A stretch of 43,326 nucleotides of DNA from an uncultured Lachnospiraceae bacterium (GCA_947176505.1 CAMWQW010000029.1:1-43326); one strand, 5' to 3'. Counted from the first letter of the stretch, positions 1 to 10,043 are shown. Notes: a model not told the origin generated them from the letters alone. Numbers and translations are program-made.

Positions 1-350
<350 letters not shown>

Positions 351-436
351 ATTCTCTTTCTCCTTATCACGTATGCCATGCAATTGTGACAGTATATCTA
401 TCGAAATGATACTATATCAGAATGCATTAAAAAGAC

Positions 437-467
437 ATATTTATACATAAAACATGGATATTTATAC
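437..467. repeat. Direct repeat ATATTTATAC, 21-bp period
   Basis: The ten-base word ATATTTATAC occurs at 437-446 and again at 458-467, 21 bp apart start to start, about two helical turns. Tandem half-sites on one face of the helix are typical of AraC-family operators, and the site lies just upstream of the divergent AraC gene. The word is AT-rich, so chance is possible. Confidence 0.4.
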
Positions 468-537
468 TTCCAAAACGATGAATATAGGAAAATTTAACAA
501 TATATGGATGAAAAAGTGAATATCAATAAGTTTGATT

Positions 538-597
538 AGGTATCAAAAAAATAGAACATGCAGGTGTCAAAAAGAAAGAAACAGAAAAATGACACCT
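538..597. repeat. AGGTRTCA repeats, two direct and one inverted
   Basis: AGGTATCA (538-545) and AGGTGTCA (562-569) are direct repeats 24 bp apart, each followed by an A-rich run. TGACACCT at 590-597 is the exact inverted copy of the second. The same word appears upstream of the second AraC gene at 12493-12500. It may be a regulator-binding site. Confidence 0.4.
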
Positions 598-812
598 AAT
601 ATATAGATGTGATATTTACGATAGGAAGCGGTAGTGATATGTTGTTTTTACAGTCAAGTTGCACGAAAGAAAATAAAATAGAGAATTGAAATGTGTAAAT
701 ATGATTAAAAATGGTGGTAAATAGTACTGATAAATATCTAAAGTGCACAAAATGATTCTCACAACAACTTGATGTAAAAAGTATAAAAATATTGTGAAAG
801 GAAGGAAAAATT

Positions 813-2528
813 ATGAAAAAGAGAGTATTAGCAATGCTTCTTTCCGTGACTATGGTTGCATCTGTACTTGCAGGATGCGGTGGTTCTGACGGAGCAGCCG
901 ACAACAGTGCGGCTTCCACAGACACATCCGATGACGGTGCGGCGGCATCGGAGGATACTTCCGCAGCAGGTGATTTTGCATCGGCAGATTCAGGAGAAAC
1001 CGTGAAACTGAAAGCACTGTTTATCGCACATCCGCTTACGAAGGATGTAGAGGAAATGCAGTGGCTTGCAGAAATGGAAGCAGAAGCAAATGTAGAGATT
1101 GAGTGGGAAGTGATCAGAGCAGACTGGGAGACGGTAAAATCCACCAGATTCGCAGCAGGCGACATCCCGGACATCTTATTCAATGCAACCCTTGATGATG
1201 ATTATACGAAATATAACGGTCTGTTCTTAGATATGACTCCTTATTTGACAGAGGAACTGACACCGAACATTTTGACAATGTTTGAAGAAGAACCGGATAC
1301 AAAAGTGCTGGCAACTACGATGGAAGGTAAGATTTATGCCACACCGAAATTCCAAGGTAAATGGCCTTCCACCAACACGGTAATGTTCATTAATCAGAAC
1401 TGGCTTGATAATCTGGGACTTGAGATGCCTACAACGTACACAGAGTTTAAGGATGTACTGATGGCATTCAAGGAACAGGATGCAAACGGCAACGGTGACC
1501 CGAACGATGAGATTCCGCTTGACTACAATGCATACGGCGGTAACAATGCATGGTTTAACAGTGCATACTCATTGACAAACCTCTTAGGCTCCCTCGGCAT
1601 TCAGCTTACAAACTGGGGAACAGATGCTTATTTTGCTGAAGATAGCCAGATTAAATGTTATGCGGTTGACGAGAGATACAAACTGTTTATGAAATACATG
1701 GCTGACCTATATGCAAACGGTCTGATTAATGAGAATGCTTTGACCAACGACTATTCTGCATTCCAGTCCCTTTCCAGAGGAAATGAAGCGGGTGAACCGG
1801 TTGTAGGATGCGTATTCGGATGGGAAGAAACCGATAAGTTTGGTCCCGAATTATACAGCCAGTATAAACCGGTTCCGGCATTGGATTATGATATTGACTG
1901 TGAGCCGGGTACATACGATACAAGATGGAGAGATGACTATACCGGACTCAATATGTCCAGTAACAGAGCCTGCATCAGTGCAAAATGCTCGAATCCGGAA
2001 GCAGCTATGAGATTTATTGATCGCTTCTATGACCAGACGCATTCCGTAGAGTCCCTTTTCGGCGGCGTTACAGACGGATGTATCGAAGTGACAGGCGACA
2101 ACAGTTATAAGGTACTTGATCCGCTTGATCCTAATACAGATGCAGGTACATGGAAGTGGACCAGCACATTCGCAGATAACGGTCCGATGTATATCAGAAG
2201 AGCAAGTGAAATCGAGATGGCACAGGATATGACTTACGCATTGGAGGAAAGAGAAGCATACAACGATACCATTGCTAAGGCAGGTACATCCGATACTTAT
2301 CCGCAGATGTTCATGAAATATACGGAAGATGATTTGAATACGATGGCTCTGACACAGGCGAATATCAATAATATAATTGATAATCAGTGGTCACTGTGGA
2401 TGACGGGCGAACAGGATATTGATTCCACATGGGACGCATATGTAGAGAGCGTCAACAATGCCGGACTTCCGCAGGTTCTTGAGATCCGTCAGGCAGCATT
2501 TGACGAGTATTTAAAGAATGTGCAGTAA
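813..2528 (+). CDS. Extracellular solute-binding lipoprotein of a carbohydrate ABC importer
   Basis: This 571-residue protein starts with a lipoprotein signal peptide: MKKR, a hydrophobic core, then the lipobox LAGC with the acylated Cys at about 22. A Ser/Asp/Ala-rich linker follows. The mature part has the layout of family 1 binding proteins of the LplA/YtcQ type, which at 500-580 residues are longer than MalE. It would sit on the outer face of the membrane and deliver oligosaccharides to the two permeases downstream (2666 and 3632). A stem-loop at 2550-2580 separates it from them. Cytoplasmic GH127, GH31, GH27 and GH43 enzymes follow, so the ligand is probably a branched plant-wall oligosaccharide containing arabinose, xylose or galactose. 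That ligand is inferred from context; the family call is firm. Confidence 0.9.
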   Translation: MKKRVLAMLLSVTMVASVLAGCGGSDGAADNSAASTDTSDDGAAASEDTSAAGDFASADSGETVKLKALFIAHPLTKDVEEMQWLAEMEAEANVEIEWEVIRADWETVKSTRFAAGDIPDILFNATLDDDYTKYNGLFLDMTPYLTEELTPNILTMFEEEPDTKVLATTMEGKIYATPKFQGKWPSTNTVMFINQNWLDNLGLEMPTTYTEFKDVLMAFKEQDANGNGDPNDEIPLDYNAYGGNNAWFNSAYSLTNLLGSLGIQLTNWGTDAYFAEDSQIKCYAVDERYKLFMKYMADLYANGLINENALTNDYSAFQSLSRGNEAGEPVVGCVFGWEETDKFGPELYSQYKPVPALDYDIDCEPGTYDTRWRDDYTGLNMSSNRACISAKCSNPEAAMRFIDRFYDQTHSVESLFGGVTDGCIEVTGDNSYKVLDPLDPNTDAGTWKWTSTFADNGPMYIRRASEIEMAQDMTYALEEREAYNDTIAKAGTSDTYPQMFMKYTEDDLNTMALTQANINNIIDNQWSLWMTGEQDIDSTWDAYVESVNNAGLPQVLEIRQAAFDEYLKNVQ

Positions 2529-2549
2529 TTCCTGAAAACGGATAGGATG

Positions 2550-2580
2550 ACGGAGAGATGCTTATAAGGTATCTCTCCGT
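2550..2580 (+). terminator. Intercistronic stem-loop after binding-protein gene
   Basis: ACGGAGAGAT (2550-2559) pairs perfectly with ATCTCTCCGT (2571-2580) around an 11-base loop. No strong T-tract follows, so it is more likely a partial terminator or an mRNA-stabilising hairpin that lets the binding protein be made in excess over the permeases. Confidence 0.55.
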
Positions 2581-2665
2581 TGTCTTCTGTTGGTACAACT
2601 TCTGATGCGAATCAAACAGTTTCGTACGCGCTTAAATATTCTATAGAGAGAAGGGAGAACCGAGT

Positions 2666-3619
2666 ATGGTTAGTAAGAATCAAACTGCTACGGTGAATAA
2701 GAGTTTCGGATTTCGGACAAAGAAGTATTGGGAACATAACTGGCAGCTCTGGCTGATGCTTTTGCCTGCCATGCTTTACATATTGATTTTCTGCTATGTG
2801 CCGATGTACGGCATACAGCTTGCGTTTAGAGAATACAGCTTTCAGACGGGCATTACGGGCGGTAAGTGGGTCGGAATGAAATATTTTAAACAGTATTTTG
2901 AGAGTCCTATGTTTTTCAGTACTTTGAAGAATACATTTACGATTTCATTCTGGAGTATCGTTGTCGGATTTCCGGCGCCGATTATTCTGGCGATGATCAT
3001 TAACCAGCTTCGGAATAAAAAATGGAAAAAGACAGTTCAGACAACAGTCTATATTCCGTATTTTATTTCCACGGTTGTCATGGTATCTATGATTAACGTC
3101 ATGTTTGCCAACGGCAGTGGTGTTGTGGGCAATTTCCTAAAGGCGATTCATCTTGTTGCGGCGGATACGAACATTCTCGGTAAGGAATCAGCGTTCGTAC
3201 CACTGTATGTTCTGACCGGCGTATGGCAGGCAATGGGATGGAACAGTATTATCTATATTGCGGCGCTTTCCTCTGTAGATACGCAGTTATACGATGCGTG
3301 TAAAATCGACGGGGCGAACCGTTGGCAGACGATGATACATATTGATTTCCCGGCAATCGTGCCGACCATTATGATTTTGCTCATTATGAATATGGGTAAT
3401 ATCTTAAATGTAGGTTTTGACAAAGTATATCTGATGCAGAACAGCTTGAACCTTGGAATTTCGCAGGTTATCTCGACCTATGTTTATTCCGTGGGTGTCA
3501 AATCCTCGCAGTTTTCTTTCGGTGCTGCGGTGGGGCTGTTTAATACGCTTGTCAACTTCGTCTTTCTTGTGATAACGAACTGGATTTCCAAACGTTCCAC
3601 GGGAACGGGATTGATGTAA
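2666..3619 (+). CDS. Sugar ABC transporter permease, LplB/YteP type
   Basis: This 317-residue polytopic membrane protein is the first of the two inner-membrane subunits of the importer. After a hydrophilic N-terminus it has a first membrane span near residues 28-46 (LWLMLLPAMLYILIF), the family's PMYGIQLAF segment, and further spans. The EAA-type loop that contacts the ATPase is at about residues 209-229 (YDACKIDGA, then FPAIVPT). Length fits LplB/YteP proteins. The ribosome site is a clear GAGAAGGGAG before ATG 2666. The second permease starts 12 bases after its stop. No ATPase gene is in the cluster, so a shared MsmX/UgpC-type ATPase encoded elsewhere is expected. Substrate is as inferred for the binding protein. 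Confidence 0.9.
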   Translation: MVSKNQTATVNKSFGFRTKKYWEHNWQLWLMLLPAMLYILIFCYVPMYGIQLAFREYSFQTGITGGKWVGMKYFKQYFESPMFFSTLKNTFTISFWSIVVGFPAPIILAMIINQLRNKKWKKTVQTTVYIPYFISTVVMVSMINVMFANGSGVVGNFLKAIHLVAADTNILGKESAFVPLYVLTGVWQAMGWNSIIYIAALSSVDTQLYDACKIDGANRWQTMIHIDFPAIVPTIMILLIMNMGNILNVGFDKVYLMQNSLNLGISQVISTYVYSVGVKSSQFSFGAAVGLFNTLVNFVFLVITNWISKRSTGTGLM

Positions 3620-3631
3620 GGAGGGATTGTT

Positions 3632-4528
3632 ATGGAGAAAACTGCTCGAAGAAAAATAAGCGCGGCAGACAGAATATTTGGTATGATTGTACTTTTTTTG
3701 AGCATCGCAATTTTTGTGATTATCTTATATCCGTTGTGGTTTATTGTCATTGCATCGATTAGTAATTCCAATCTTGTCAATTTGGGTAAAGTTACATTCC
3801 TGCCGAAAGATATCCGCTTCTATGGCTATCAGCAGATTATTGAGGATGCAAGAATCTGGAAAGGTTATTTAAATACATTGATTTATGTGGTGGCGGGTAC
3901 GGTGCTCAATATGGTGGTTACTATGCCGGCAGCTTACGCACTGTCCAGAAGAGGTTTCAAGGCGCGTAATAAAGTGATGTTCTACTTTGTATTTACAATG
4001 TTTTTCAGTGGCGGTCTTGTGCCGACTTACATGACGATCAGCGCGCTGCATCTGATTTCCACCAAGACGATATTGATTATTTTTGTGGCAGTCAATACAT
4101 ATAACCTGATCATTGCAAGAACTTTTATAGAGAACTCCATTCCGGAGGATTTGTATGAGGCGGCGGTTTTGGACGGATGTTCGCATTTTGCCTATTTCAC
4201 GAAGGTGGTCATTCCCCTTTCCAAGGCGGTCAATTCCGTGTTGATTCTGTATTATGCGGTTTATCACTGGAATGACTATTTTAATGCTCTCGTTTATAAC
4301 AGTAAGCAGGAAAATGCGCCGTTACAAATTGTACTTAGAGAGATTCTGCTGTTGAATCAGGCATTTGCCAGTGGTAATGGCGGTGTGCAGGGCGGTTATG
4401 GTCAGTCATCGGCAGATCAGGTCAAATATGCGGTTATTATTGTATCGACACTTCCGATTCTATGTGTATATCCGTTCGTGCAGAAGTACTTTGAGAAAGG
4501 TGTCATGATTGGCGCAGTAAAGGGATAG
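3632..4528 (+). CDS. Sugar ABC transporter permease, YtcP type
   Basis: This 298-residue partner permease has a first membrane span around residues 13-35, several more spans, and an EAA loop at about 175-195 (YEAAVLDGC, then VIPLSKA). It ends with the family's typical GVMIGAVKG tail. YtcP-type proteins pair with LplB-type permeases in importers for complex oligosaccharides. It lies between the first permease (12-base gap) and the GH127-like gene (nine-base gap), so the transporter and the first hydrolases are very likely on one transcript. It belongs to the CUT1 group by family knowledge; the substrate is inferred from neighbours. Confidence 0.9.
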   Translation: MEKTARRKISAADRIFGMIVLFLSIAIFVIILYPLWFIVIASISNSNLVNLGKVTFLPKDIRFYGYQQIIEDARIWKGYLNTLIYVVAGTVLNMVVTMPAAYALSRRGFKARNKVMFYFVFTMFFSGGLVPTYMTISALHLISTKTILIIFVAVNTYNLIIARTFIENSIPEDLYEAAVLDGCSHFAYFTKVVIPLSKAVNSVLILYYAVYHWNDYFNALVYNSKQENAPLQIVLREILLLNQAFASGNGGVQGGYGQSSADQVKYAVIIVSTLPILCVYPFVQKYFEKGVMIGAVKG

Positions 4529-4537
4529 AGGTGAAAG

Positions 4538-6343
4538 ATGGAAAAACTTAAGAATTTTGGATATCAACATGTGGAACTTTTTGACAGTCACTGGAAAAAG
4601 CAGCGGACAGAACTGATTGAGACTTATCTTGGACTTGAAAATGATGACCTGCTTCACTATTTCAGGCAGCTTTCGGACATTCCGGACCACAGCAGTGGGT
4701 TAGTGGGATGGTATGGCAATAACGCCTCCACATTCGGGCAGAAACTGGGAGCGTTTGCCAAGTTGTATCTGGTGACGAAAGATGAAAGACTCAAGAAGAA
4801 AGCCTATGCGCTTGCGGACGGCTGGGGCGCGTGCGCCACAGCGTCCGACAGAGTCATAGATATCAATGATACTTATGTATATGATAAATTGATGGGCGGC
4901 TTCCTTGATATGTTAGAGTATCTGGACTACGAGCCAGCCCGCGAATATATCCGACGCTTGACGCAGAGTGCATCGAGACGTTTTCGCCGGGAAATAGGGC
5001 GGGACGGCTTGCAGAATATGGGAGAGGATATGATTGAATGGTATACCCTTCCCGAACAGCTCTACCGTGCATGGACACTGACAGGAGAGGAAATCTACCG
5101 TACCTTTGCGAAGGAGTGGGACTATCCTTATTTCTGGGATAAACTGAACAACCGTGATTTTACGGTAGGACCGCGCCATGCTTACAGTCACATCAACAGT
5201 CTTTCCAGCGCAGCCCGTGCTTATCTGGTAACGGGAGAAGAAAGATATCTTTCTGCTATGGAAATTGCCTACGAGGAAGTGCTGGCGCACCATACCTTTG
5301 CTACGGGCGGTTATGGTCCGGCAGAATGTCTTTTCCCGGACGAAGAGGGATATTTGGGCGATTCTCTGAAAGCCAACTGGGATGAGGATAAACTGCATGA
5401 GACATATAGGAATTTCGGGGATTCTATACGCGCCAGAGACGACAAGTGGGGAAGCTGCGAGGTGTCCTGCTGCAGCTGGGCTGTGTTTAAACTGTGCAAT
5501 TATCTTTTGACAATAACGGGAGAGGCGAAGTACGGTGATTGGGCGGAGAAACTTCTCTATAACGGATGCGGCGGGCAGCCGCCCGTGACAAAAGACGGTA
5601 AAGTTATGTATTATGCAGACTACTTCATCAACGGTGGCTTCAAATCCGTAGAGGACGGAAGGATGCATCCTAACGGCAGTTCTTTTGAGTGGCAGTGCTG
5701 CACGGGAACTTATCCGCAGGATGTGGCGGAGTATGCGAATATGCTCTACTACAGTGGTGATGACGGACTGTATGTGAGCCAGTATCTTGCTTCGAGAGTG
5801 GAATTTGAAACGGCAGGAGGGAAGTATACCTTAGAGAACAATAGCTTTTATCCCAAAGAAAAGACGTTGCGCTTCAAATTACATGGAAATCAGACAAGAA
5901 AATTTGCAATACATTTCCGCGTGCCCGCATGGGCTTGCGGGAAGAATGGCGTGAGAATAAACGGAGAACGTATTGAGCTTATAGTAAAACCGAATACATG
6001 GCTTACATTAGAGCGGGAATGGCAGGATGGAGATGAGATTCAGATAGAGTATGAGTTTGTTCTGCGTTTTCAGCCGGTCGATACTTATGCGCCGCAGGTG
6101 GCTGCGCTGGTATACGGTCCGATTGTGCTTGTGTGTGATAAGATGACGCTCTTTACAGGCGATATGACACATCCGGAGAATTGGATCAAGCCGATTCAAA
6201 AGGACGGTTATTCCTATGCATTCCGCACGGAGCCGGAACATGTGAAGCCATATGCACATCTGACAAGAGAGTTCTATCCTTATTATGAAGTGCCGCAGAT
6301 GGAGTGGTATTACATGTATAACAGGATTATAGAGGACTGTTAG
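4538..6343 (+). CDS. GH127-like (DUF1680) beta-L-arabinofuranosidase
   Basis: This 601-residue protein has no signal peptide and so is cytoplasmic. It has the two-domain layout of the DUF1680/GH127 group: an alpha/alpha barrel over roughly residues 1-420, then beta-sandwich domains. Family members remove terminal beta-L-arabinofuranose using a zinc-bound Cys nucleophile. The matching residues are visible: a Glu-Cys cluster at 308-312 (CEVSCC) and the Cys-Cys pair 387-388 in QCCTGTYPQ, where the nucleophile and a zinc ligand sit. The GH146 and other DUF1680 relatives share this pattern, so the exact family and linkage are less certain than the superfamily. An AGAGGTG ribosome site precedes the ATG. 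It follows the permease by nine bases and precedes the GH31 gene by 130. Confidence 0.8.
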   Translation: MEKLKNFGYQHVELFDSHWKKQRTELIETYLGLENDDLLHYFRQLSDIPDHSSGLVGWYGNNASTFGQKLGAFAKLYLVTKDERLKKKAYALADGWGACATASDRVIDINDTYVYDKLMGGFLDMLEYLDYEPAREYIRRLTQSASRRFRREIGRDGLQNMGEDMIEWYTLPEQLYRAWTLTGEEIYRTFAKEWDYPYFWDKLNNRDFTVGPRHAYSHINSLSSAARAYLVTGEERYLSAMEIAYEEVLAHHTFATGGYGPAECLFPDEEGYLGDSLKANWDEDKLHETYRNFGDSIRARDDKWGSCEVSCCSWAVFKLCNYLLTITGEAKYGDWAEKLLYNGCGGQPPVTKDGKVMYYADYFINGGFKSVEDGRMHPNGSSFEWQCCTGTYPQDVAEYANMLYYSGDDGLYVSQYLASRVEFETAGGKYTLENNSFYPKEKTLRFKLHGNQTRKFAIHFRVPAWACGKNGVRINGERIELIVKPNTWLTLEREWQDGDEIQIEYEFVLRFQPVDTYAPQVAALVYGPIVLVCDKMTLFTGDMTHPENWIKPIQKDGYSYAFRTEPEHVKPYAHLTREFYPYYEVPQMEWYYMYNRIIEDC

Positions 6344-6473
6344 AATAAGAGTAAGCGTTAAGGTACGAGGGCATTGTATAAAGACGTACTGTTTGTTATA
6401 CTGGATGAACAGATAGCCGCAGTAGCGTCGCAGAACAGAATGTGTATAGAATTAACAAGCAGGGGGTAAGTAA

Positions 6474-8519
6474 ATGTTACGATTTTTTGAAGAGGAAAAT
6501 GGAAGTCTGCTTTTCAGGGAAAATGGCGAGACAGTCATGATTACTCCTTGGGGAGAGAATAGTTTTCGTGTCAGAGCGGCTTTTCTGGGTGAGATTGAGG
6601 AAGGAAGCATAGCGCTTCTGGAACCGCAGTGCCCGAGCGCAGAGGGCAAAGTGGCGACAGATGCCGATATAAATATAGAAGAGGTCCGAATCGACATTCG
6701 TGAGAAAGAAGCTTCTATTACAAACGGTAAGATTCAGGCGGACCTTACGGTCAATACATGGGGCAATGCCTTGCAGATTACATTTCGGAATCAAAAGGGA
6801 GAGGTGCTCTTGCAGGAGATTCCAAATGGCGGCGCATTACAGAAGAAAGCCAGACATTTCAAGCCGCTGCCGGGCGGTGGGTATCGTTTGAAAGCCAGTT
6901 TTGTCTCGAACCCGGAGGAGAAGATTTACGGAATGGGACAGTATCAGCAGGAGACCTTTGATTTAAAGGGCTGTAATCTGGAGCTTGCCCACAGAAATTC
7001 GCAAGCCAGTGTTCCGTTTTATCTTTCCAGTCTTGGGTACGGTTTCTTGTGGCACAATGCGGCAATAGGTGAAGTGCATTTTGGCAGCAATACGACGGAG
7101 TGGGTGGCGGAGGATACGAAGCAGCTTGATTATTGGATTACAGCGGGAGATACACCGGCACAGATTGAGGAAGCGTACACTGCGGCAACGGGAAGAGTGC
7201 CGATGATGCCGGAGTACGGTCTGGGATTCTGGCAATGCAAACTGCGCTATTATAATGAAGAACAGGCATTGCAGATTGCCCGCGAGTACAAGAAAAGGGA
7301 CATTCCGGTAGATGTTCTGGTTATCGACTATTACCACTGGCGAAGATGCGGCGACTGGCGTTTTGACGAAGAGTATTTCCCACATCCGGAAGCGATGATT
7401 CGCAAGATACAGGAGATGGGTATTAAGGTGATGGTGTCCATCTGGCCGCAGGTGGACTGGCGCAGTGAGAATTATGAAGAGATGAAACAGCAGGGACTGT
7501 TGGTCAAGAGTAATTCCGGCGTTGATGTGCAAATGATTTTCCATGGCAACAATGTGTTTATGGATGCAACCAATCCGCGTACACGGGAATATGTGTGGGA
7601 GAAGTGTCGGCAAAATTATGTGGACCTCGGTATTCGTACTTTCTGGCTGGATGAGGCGGAGCCGGAGTTTACCACTTACGATCATGCAGATTATCGGTTT
7701 CATGCGGGTCCGGTGGCGCAGGTCGGCAATATTTATCCGAGAGAGTATGCGCGCCTGTTCTATGAAGGACAGAAAGCGTGCGGGCAGGACGATATTGTTA
7801 ATCTGATCCGATGTGCATGGGTAGGGAGTCAGCGGTATGGCGCACTTGTCTGGTCTGGTGACATTATGTCAACCTATGAAGACTTCCGAAAGCAGATTTG
7901 TGCCGGCATCCATATGGGACTGTGCGGGATTCCTTGGTGGACAACGGATATCGGAGGATTCCATGGCGGCAACATTCATGATGACGGTTTCAAGGAATTG
8001 CTGATTCGTTGGTTCCAGTTTGGTACATTCTGTCCTGTGATGCGAATCCACGGCTGTAGACTGCCCGGAGAGGAAATTATTAATCAGGCAGGAGAAGTGC
8101 GGGAATGGACAGGCGCTGAGAATGAAGTGTGGAGTTACGGGGAAGAAAACTACGAGATTATGGTGAAGTTTATCCGTATCCGTGAAATGATGCGCGATTA
8201 TACGAGAAGTATTATGAAGGAGGCACATGAAACAGGCGCTCCGGTTATGCGTGCGCTGTTCTATGAGTTTCCACAAGATGCGGTATGCTGGGATATCAAG
8301 GATGCTTATATGTTTGGTCCGGATATTCTGGTGGCGCCGATTTGCCATGAGAAAGCGATGGCGCGCAAAGTGTATCTTCCGTCAGGAACGACCTTCATAC
8401 ATGCAGGAAGCGGTAAGCAGTATGAGGGCGGTAAGTGGTATGAAGTGGAAGCGGATATTCATACGCTTCCGATATTCCTAAGAGAGGGACGACAGGAATA
8501 TCTTGTCGGAGAGATTTAA
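6474..8519 (+). CDS. GH31 alpha-xylosidase / alpha-glucosidase
   Basis: This 681-residue cytoplasmic retaining glycosidase starts with an N-terminal beta-sandwich domain (residues ~1-235). A TIM barrel follows, entered at PEYGLGFWQCK (~247-256). The catalytic nucleophile is Asp393 in FWLDEAEPE and the acid/base is Asp463 in VWSGDI, both standard GH31 positions. The ATG at 6474 follows a GGGGG ribosome site (CAGGGGGTAAGTAA). Barrel motifs resemble the bacterial alpha-xylosidase-like branch rather than maltase. With arabinose- and galactose-acting neighbours, alpha-xylose on a decorated xylan or xyloglucan fragment is the likeliest target. Alpha-glucosidase cannot be excluded from sequence alone. 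The GH27 gene begins just 10 bases after the stop. Confidence 0.85.
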   Translation: MLRFFEEENGSLLFRENGETVMITPWGENSFRVRAAFLGEIEEGSIALLEPQCPSAEGKVATDADINIEEVRIDIREKEASITNGKIQADLTVNTWGNALQITFRNQKGEVLLQEIPNGGALQKKARHFKPLPGGGYRLKASFVSNPEEKIYGMGQYQQETFDLKGCNLELAHRNSQASVPFYLSSLGYGFLWHNAAIGEVHFGSNTTEWVAEDTKQLDYWITAGDTPAQIEEAYTAATGRVPMMPEYGLGFWQCKLRYYNEEQALQIAREYKKRDIPVDVLVIDYYHWRRCGDWRFDEEYFPHPEAMIRKIQEMGIKVMVSIWPQVDWRSENYEEMKQQGLLVKSNSGVDVQMIFHGNNVFMDATNPRTREYVWEKCRQNYVDLGIRTFWLDEAEPEFTTYDHADYRFHAGPVAQVGNIYPREYARLFYEGQKACGQDDIVNLIRCAWVGSQRYGALVWSGDIMSTYEDFRKQICAGIHMGLCGIPWWTTDIGGFHGGNIHDDGFKELLIRWFQFGTFCPVMRIHGCRLPGEEIINQAGEVREWTGAENEVWSYGEENYEIMVKFIRIREMMRDYTRSIMKEAHETGAPVMRALFYEFPQDAVCWDIKDAYMFGPDILVAPICHEKAMARKVYLPSGTTFIHAGSGKQYEGGKWYEVEADIHTLPIFLREGRQEYLVGEI

Positions 8520-8529
8520 GGAGGATATG

Positions 8530-9855
8530 ATGAATAAGAATAATTTTGCAGTGACTCCGCCTATGGGCTGGAATAGTTACGATTATTATGACACCACAGT
8601 AAACGAGGAACAGGTGAAAGCCAATGCCGATTACATGGCAGCGCATTTAAAGGAATTTGGCTGGGAGTATGTGGTGGTAGACATTGAATGGTATTGTAAT
8701 GATGCAGGGACAATCAGAGATCAGTTTCAGTATATTCCGTTTGGGGATATTGAGATGGATGCCTACGGCAGATTACAGCCGAGTCCGTTGAGATTTCCGT
8801 CTTCTGTTGGCGGGAAAGGATTTGCACCTCTTGCAGAGTATGTACATAGTCTGGGATTGAAATTCGGAATCCATATCATGCGTGGTATTCCGCGTAAGGC
8901 GGCGGAACAGCACTGTGCCGTCATGGGAGCAGAAGAGACGGCGGACAGGATAGCAGACCCTTCATCTATCTGTCCTTGGAATCCGGATATGTACGGCGTG
9001 AGGAACACGGAATCCGGACAGGCGTATTATGATTCTCTGCTTACAATGTATGCGCAGTGGGGTGTCGATTTTATCAAGTGCGACGATATCTGTGACAGCA
9101 GATTATACCGGACAGAACCTTTCTTAGGATGGGAGGAGACGAGAATGCTTCACCGTGCCATCGAGAAATGCGGAAGACCGATCGTGTTAAGCCTTTCACC
9201 CGGTCCGGCACATATTGACAGGGCGTGGGAATATTGTAAGTATGCCAATATGTGGCGGATTACCGATGATTTCTGGGACGAGTGGAGCCTGCTTAAAGCA
9301 ATGTTTGCGCGTTGCGAGCTGTGGCAGGATCATGTGCGTAAGGGATGCTTTCCGGACTGCGATATGCTTCCGCTTGGTAAATTAGGCAAAGGATTCGGCA
9401 GCGAGAGAGATACCGGGTTTACGAAGGAAGAACAGAAGACTATGATGACGCTGTGGTGTATGTTCCGTTCCCCACTTATGATCGGGGCAGAGCTGACATT
9501 GTTGGATGATTGGACGTTGTCGCTTCTGACAAACCGGGATATGTTGGATATGATGAAAGAAACATGTAAAGGAATGCAGATTATAAGGACGGACGACTAT
9601 GCTGTCTGGGTGAATCAGGATGAGGCTTCCGGCAGGCTGTGTGTTGCGCTGTTTAACTTAAGCGATGGAGAGGAGAAAACGTTGTCGGTTGCGCTTGCGG
9701 AATTAGAAAATTTCACAGCAGGAGAGGGAATCTCGGTAAGAGAAGAGAAAACGATATTTGAGCTGTGGGATAAGCAGGAGAGTACGACGGTTTCCGGCAG
9801 AGTCGAGGCGACGGTGCCGGCGCATGGAGTGAAGGTGTACCGGGTCGAGAAGTGA
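8530..9855 (+). CDS. GH27 alpha-galactosidase-like glycosidase
   Basis: This is a 441-residue cytoplasmic enzyme. The GH27 opening PPMGWNSYDYY is at residues 10-20. The nucleophile is Asp185 in FIKCDD and the acid/base is Asp247 in WRITDDFWD, four residues after the conserved Arg. A C-terminal beta-sandwich follows the barrel, giving a normal family length. The start at 8530 is preferred because the AAGGAGG at 8518-8524 is ideally spaced; an in-frame ATG lies directly before it, and the frame is open back to 8503 inside the GH31 gene. GH27 also contains beta-L-arabinopyranosidases and isomaltodextranases. In this locus an alpha-D-galactose or beta-L-arabinopyranose tip is plausible. The ribosome site overlaps the GH31 stop, which suggests translational coupling. 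Confidence 0.85.
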   Translation: MNKNNFAVTPPMGWNSYDYYDTTVNEEQVKANADYMAAHLKEFGWEYVVVDIEWYCNDAGTIRDQFQYIPFGDIEMDAYGRLQPSPLRFPSSVGGKGFAPLAEYVHSLGLKFGIHIMRGIPRKAAEQHCAVMGAEETADRIADPSSICPWNPDMYGVRNTESGQAYYDSLLTMYAQWGVDFIKCDDICDSRLYRTEPFLGWEETRMLHRAIEKCGRPIVLSLSPGPAHIDRAWEYCKYANMWRITDDFWDEWSLLKAMFARCELWQDHVRKGCFPDCDMLPLGKLGKGFGSERDTGFTKEEQKTMMTLWCMFRSPLMIGAELTLLDDWTLSLLTNRDMLDMMKETCKGMQIIRTDDYAVWVNQDEASGRLCVALFNLSDGEEKTLSVALAELENFTAGEGISVREEKTIFELWDKQESTTVSGRVEATVPAHGVKVYRVEK

Positions 9856-9934
9856 CAGGAACAATATAATCCGAAATCCGGGCGGCATTATTGGGTTATT
9901 TATTGAGCAATATTTATAAACTGTATAGCAAGTG

Positions 9935-9963
9935 TTGAGAAGAAAACGCAAGGAAAGTATTAT
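9935..9963 (+). promoter_or_regulatory. Candidate sigma-A promoter for GH43 gene
   Basis: TTGAGA (9935-9940) is followed after 17 bases by TATTAT (9958-9963), which overlaps a perfect TATAAT at 9961-9966. It lies 80 bases before the GH43 start in a 188-base gap, so the GH43 gene may have its own transcription start. Confidence 0.5.
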
Positions 9964-10043
9964 AATATTGGAGAAGAAACTAATGGACGAATCGCTTGCG
10001 TATGCTATGCGGCGGACATGATTGGGAATTGAGGAGGCACACA

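Larger units (their letters stand above)
351..812. promoter_or_regulatory. AT-rich divergent regulatory region
   Basis: This 462-base gap separates the truncated AraC regulator from the solute-binding protein and must hold both divergent promoters. I see no convincing open frame and no well-spaced -35/-10 pair. It does contain two sets of short repeats listed separately (437-467 and 538-597), which are candidate operator sites. An AGGAAGG ribosome site sits just before the ATG at 813. Confidence 0.5.

Noticed and set aside
596..1183. 195-residue minus-strand open frame
   Set aside because: It is a shadow of the binding-protein signal and linker region; Ser/Ala-rich composition mirrors the plus-strand codons and there is no ribosome site.
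2532..2547. TGAAAACGG catabolite-control (cre)-like sequence after the first binding protein
   Set aside because: It misses the 3' half of the cre consensus and lies between genes of one operon.
6963..7703. 246-residue minus-strand open frame inside the GH31 gene
   Set aside because: It is antisense to conserved GH31 catalytic-barrel sequence, with His/Arg-rich composition typical of shadows.
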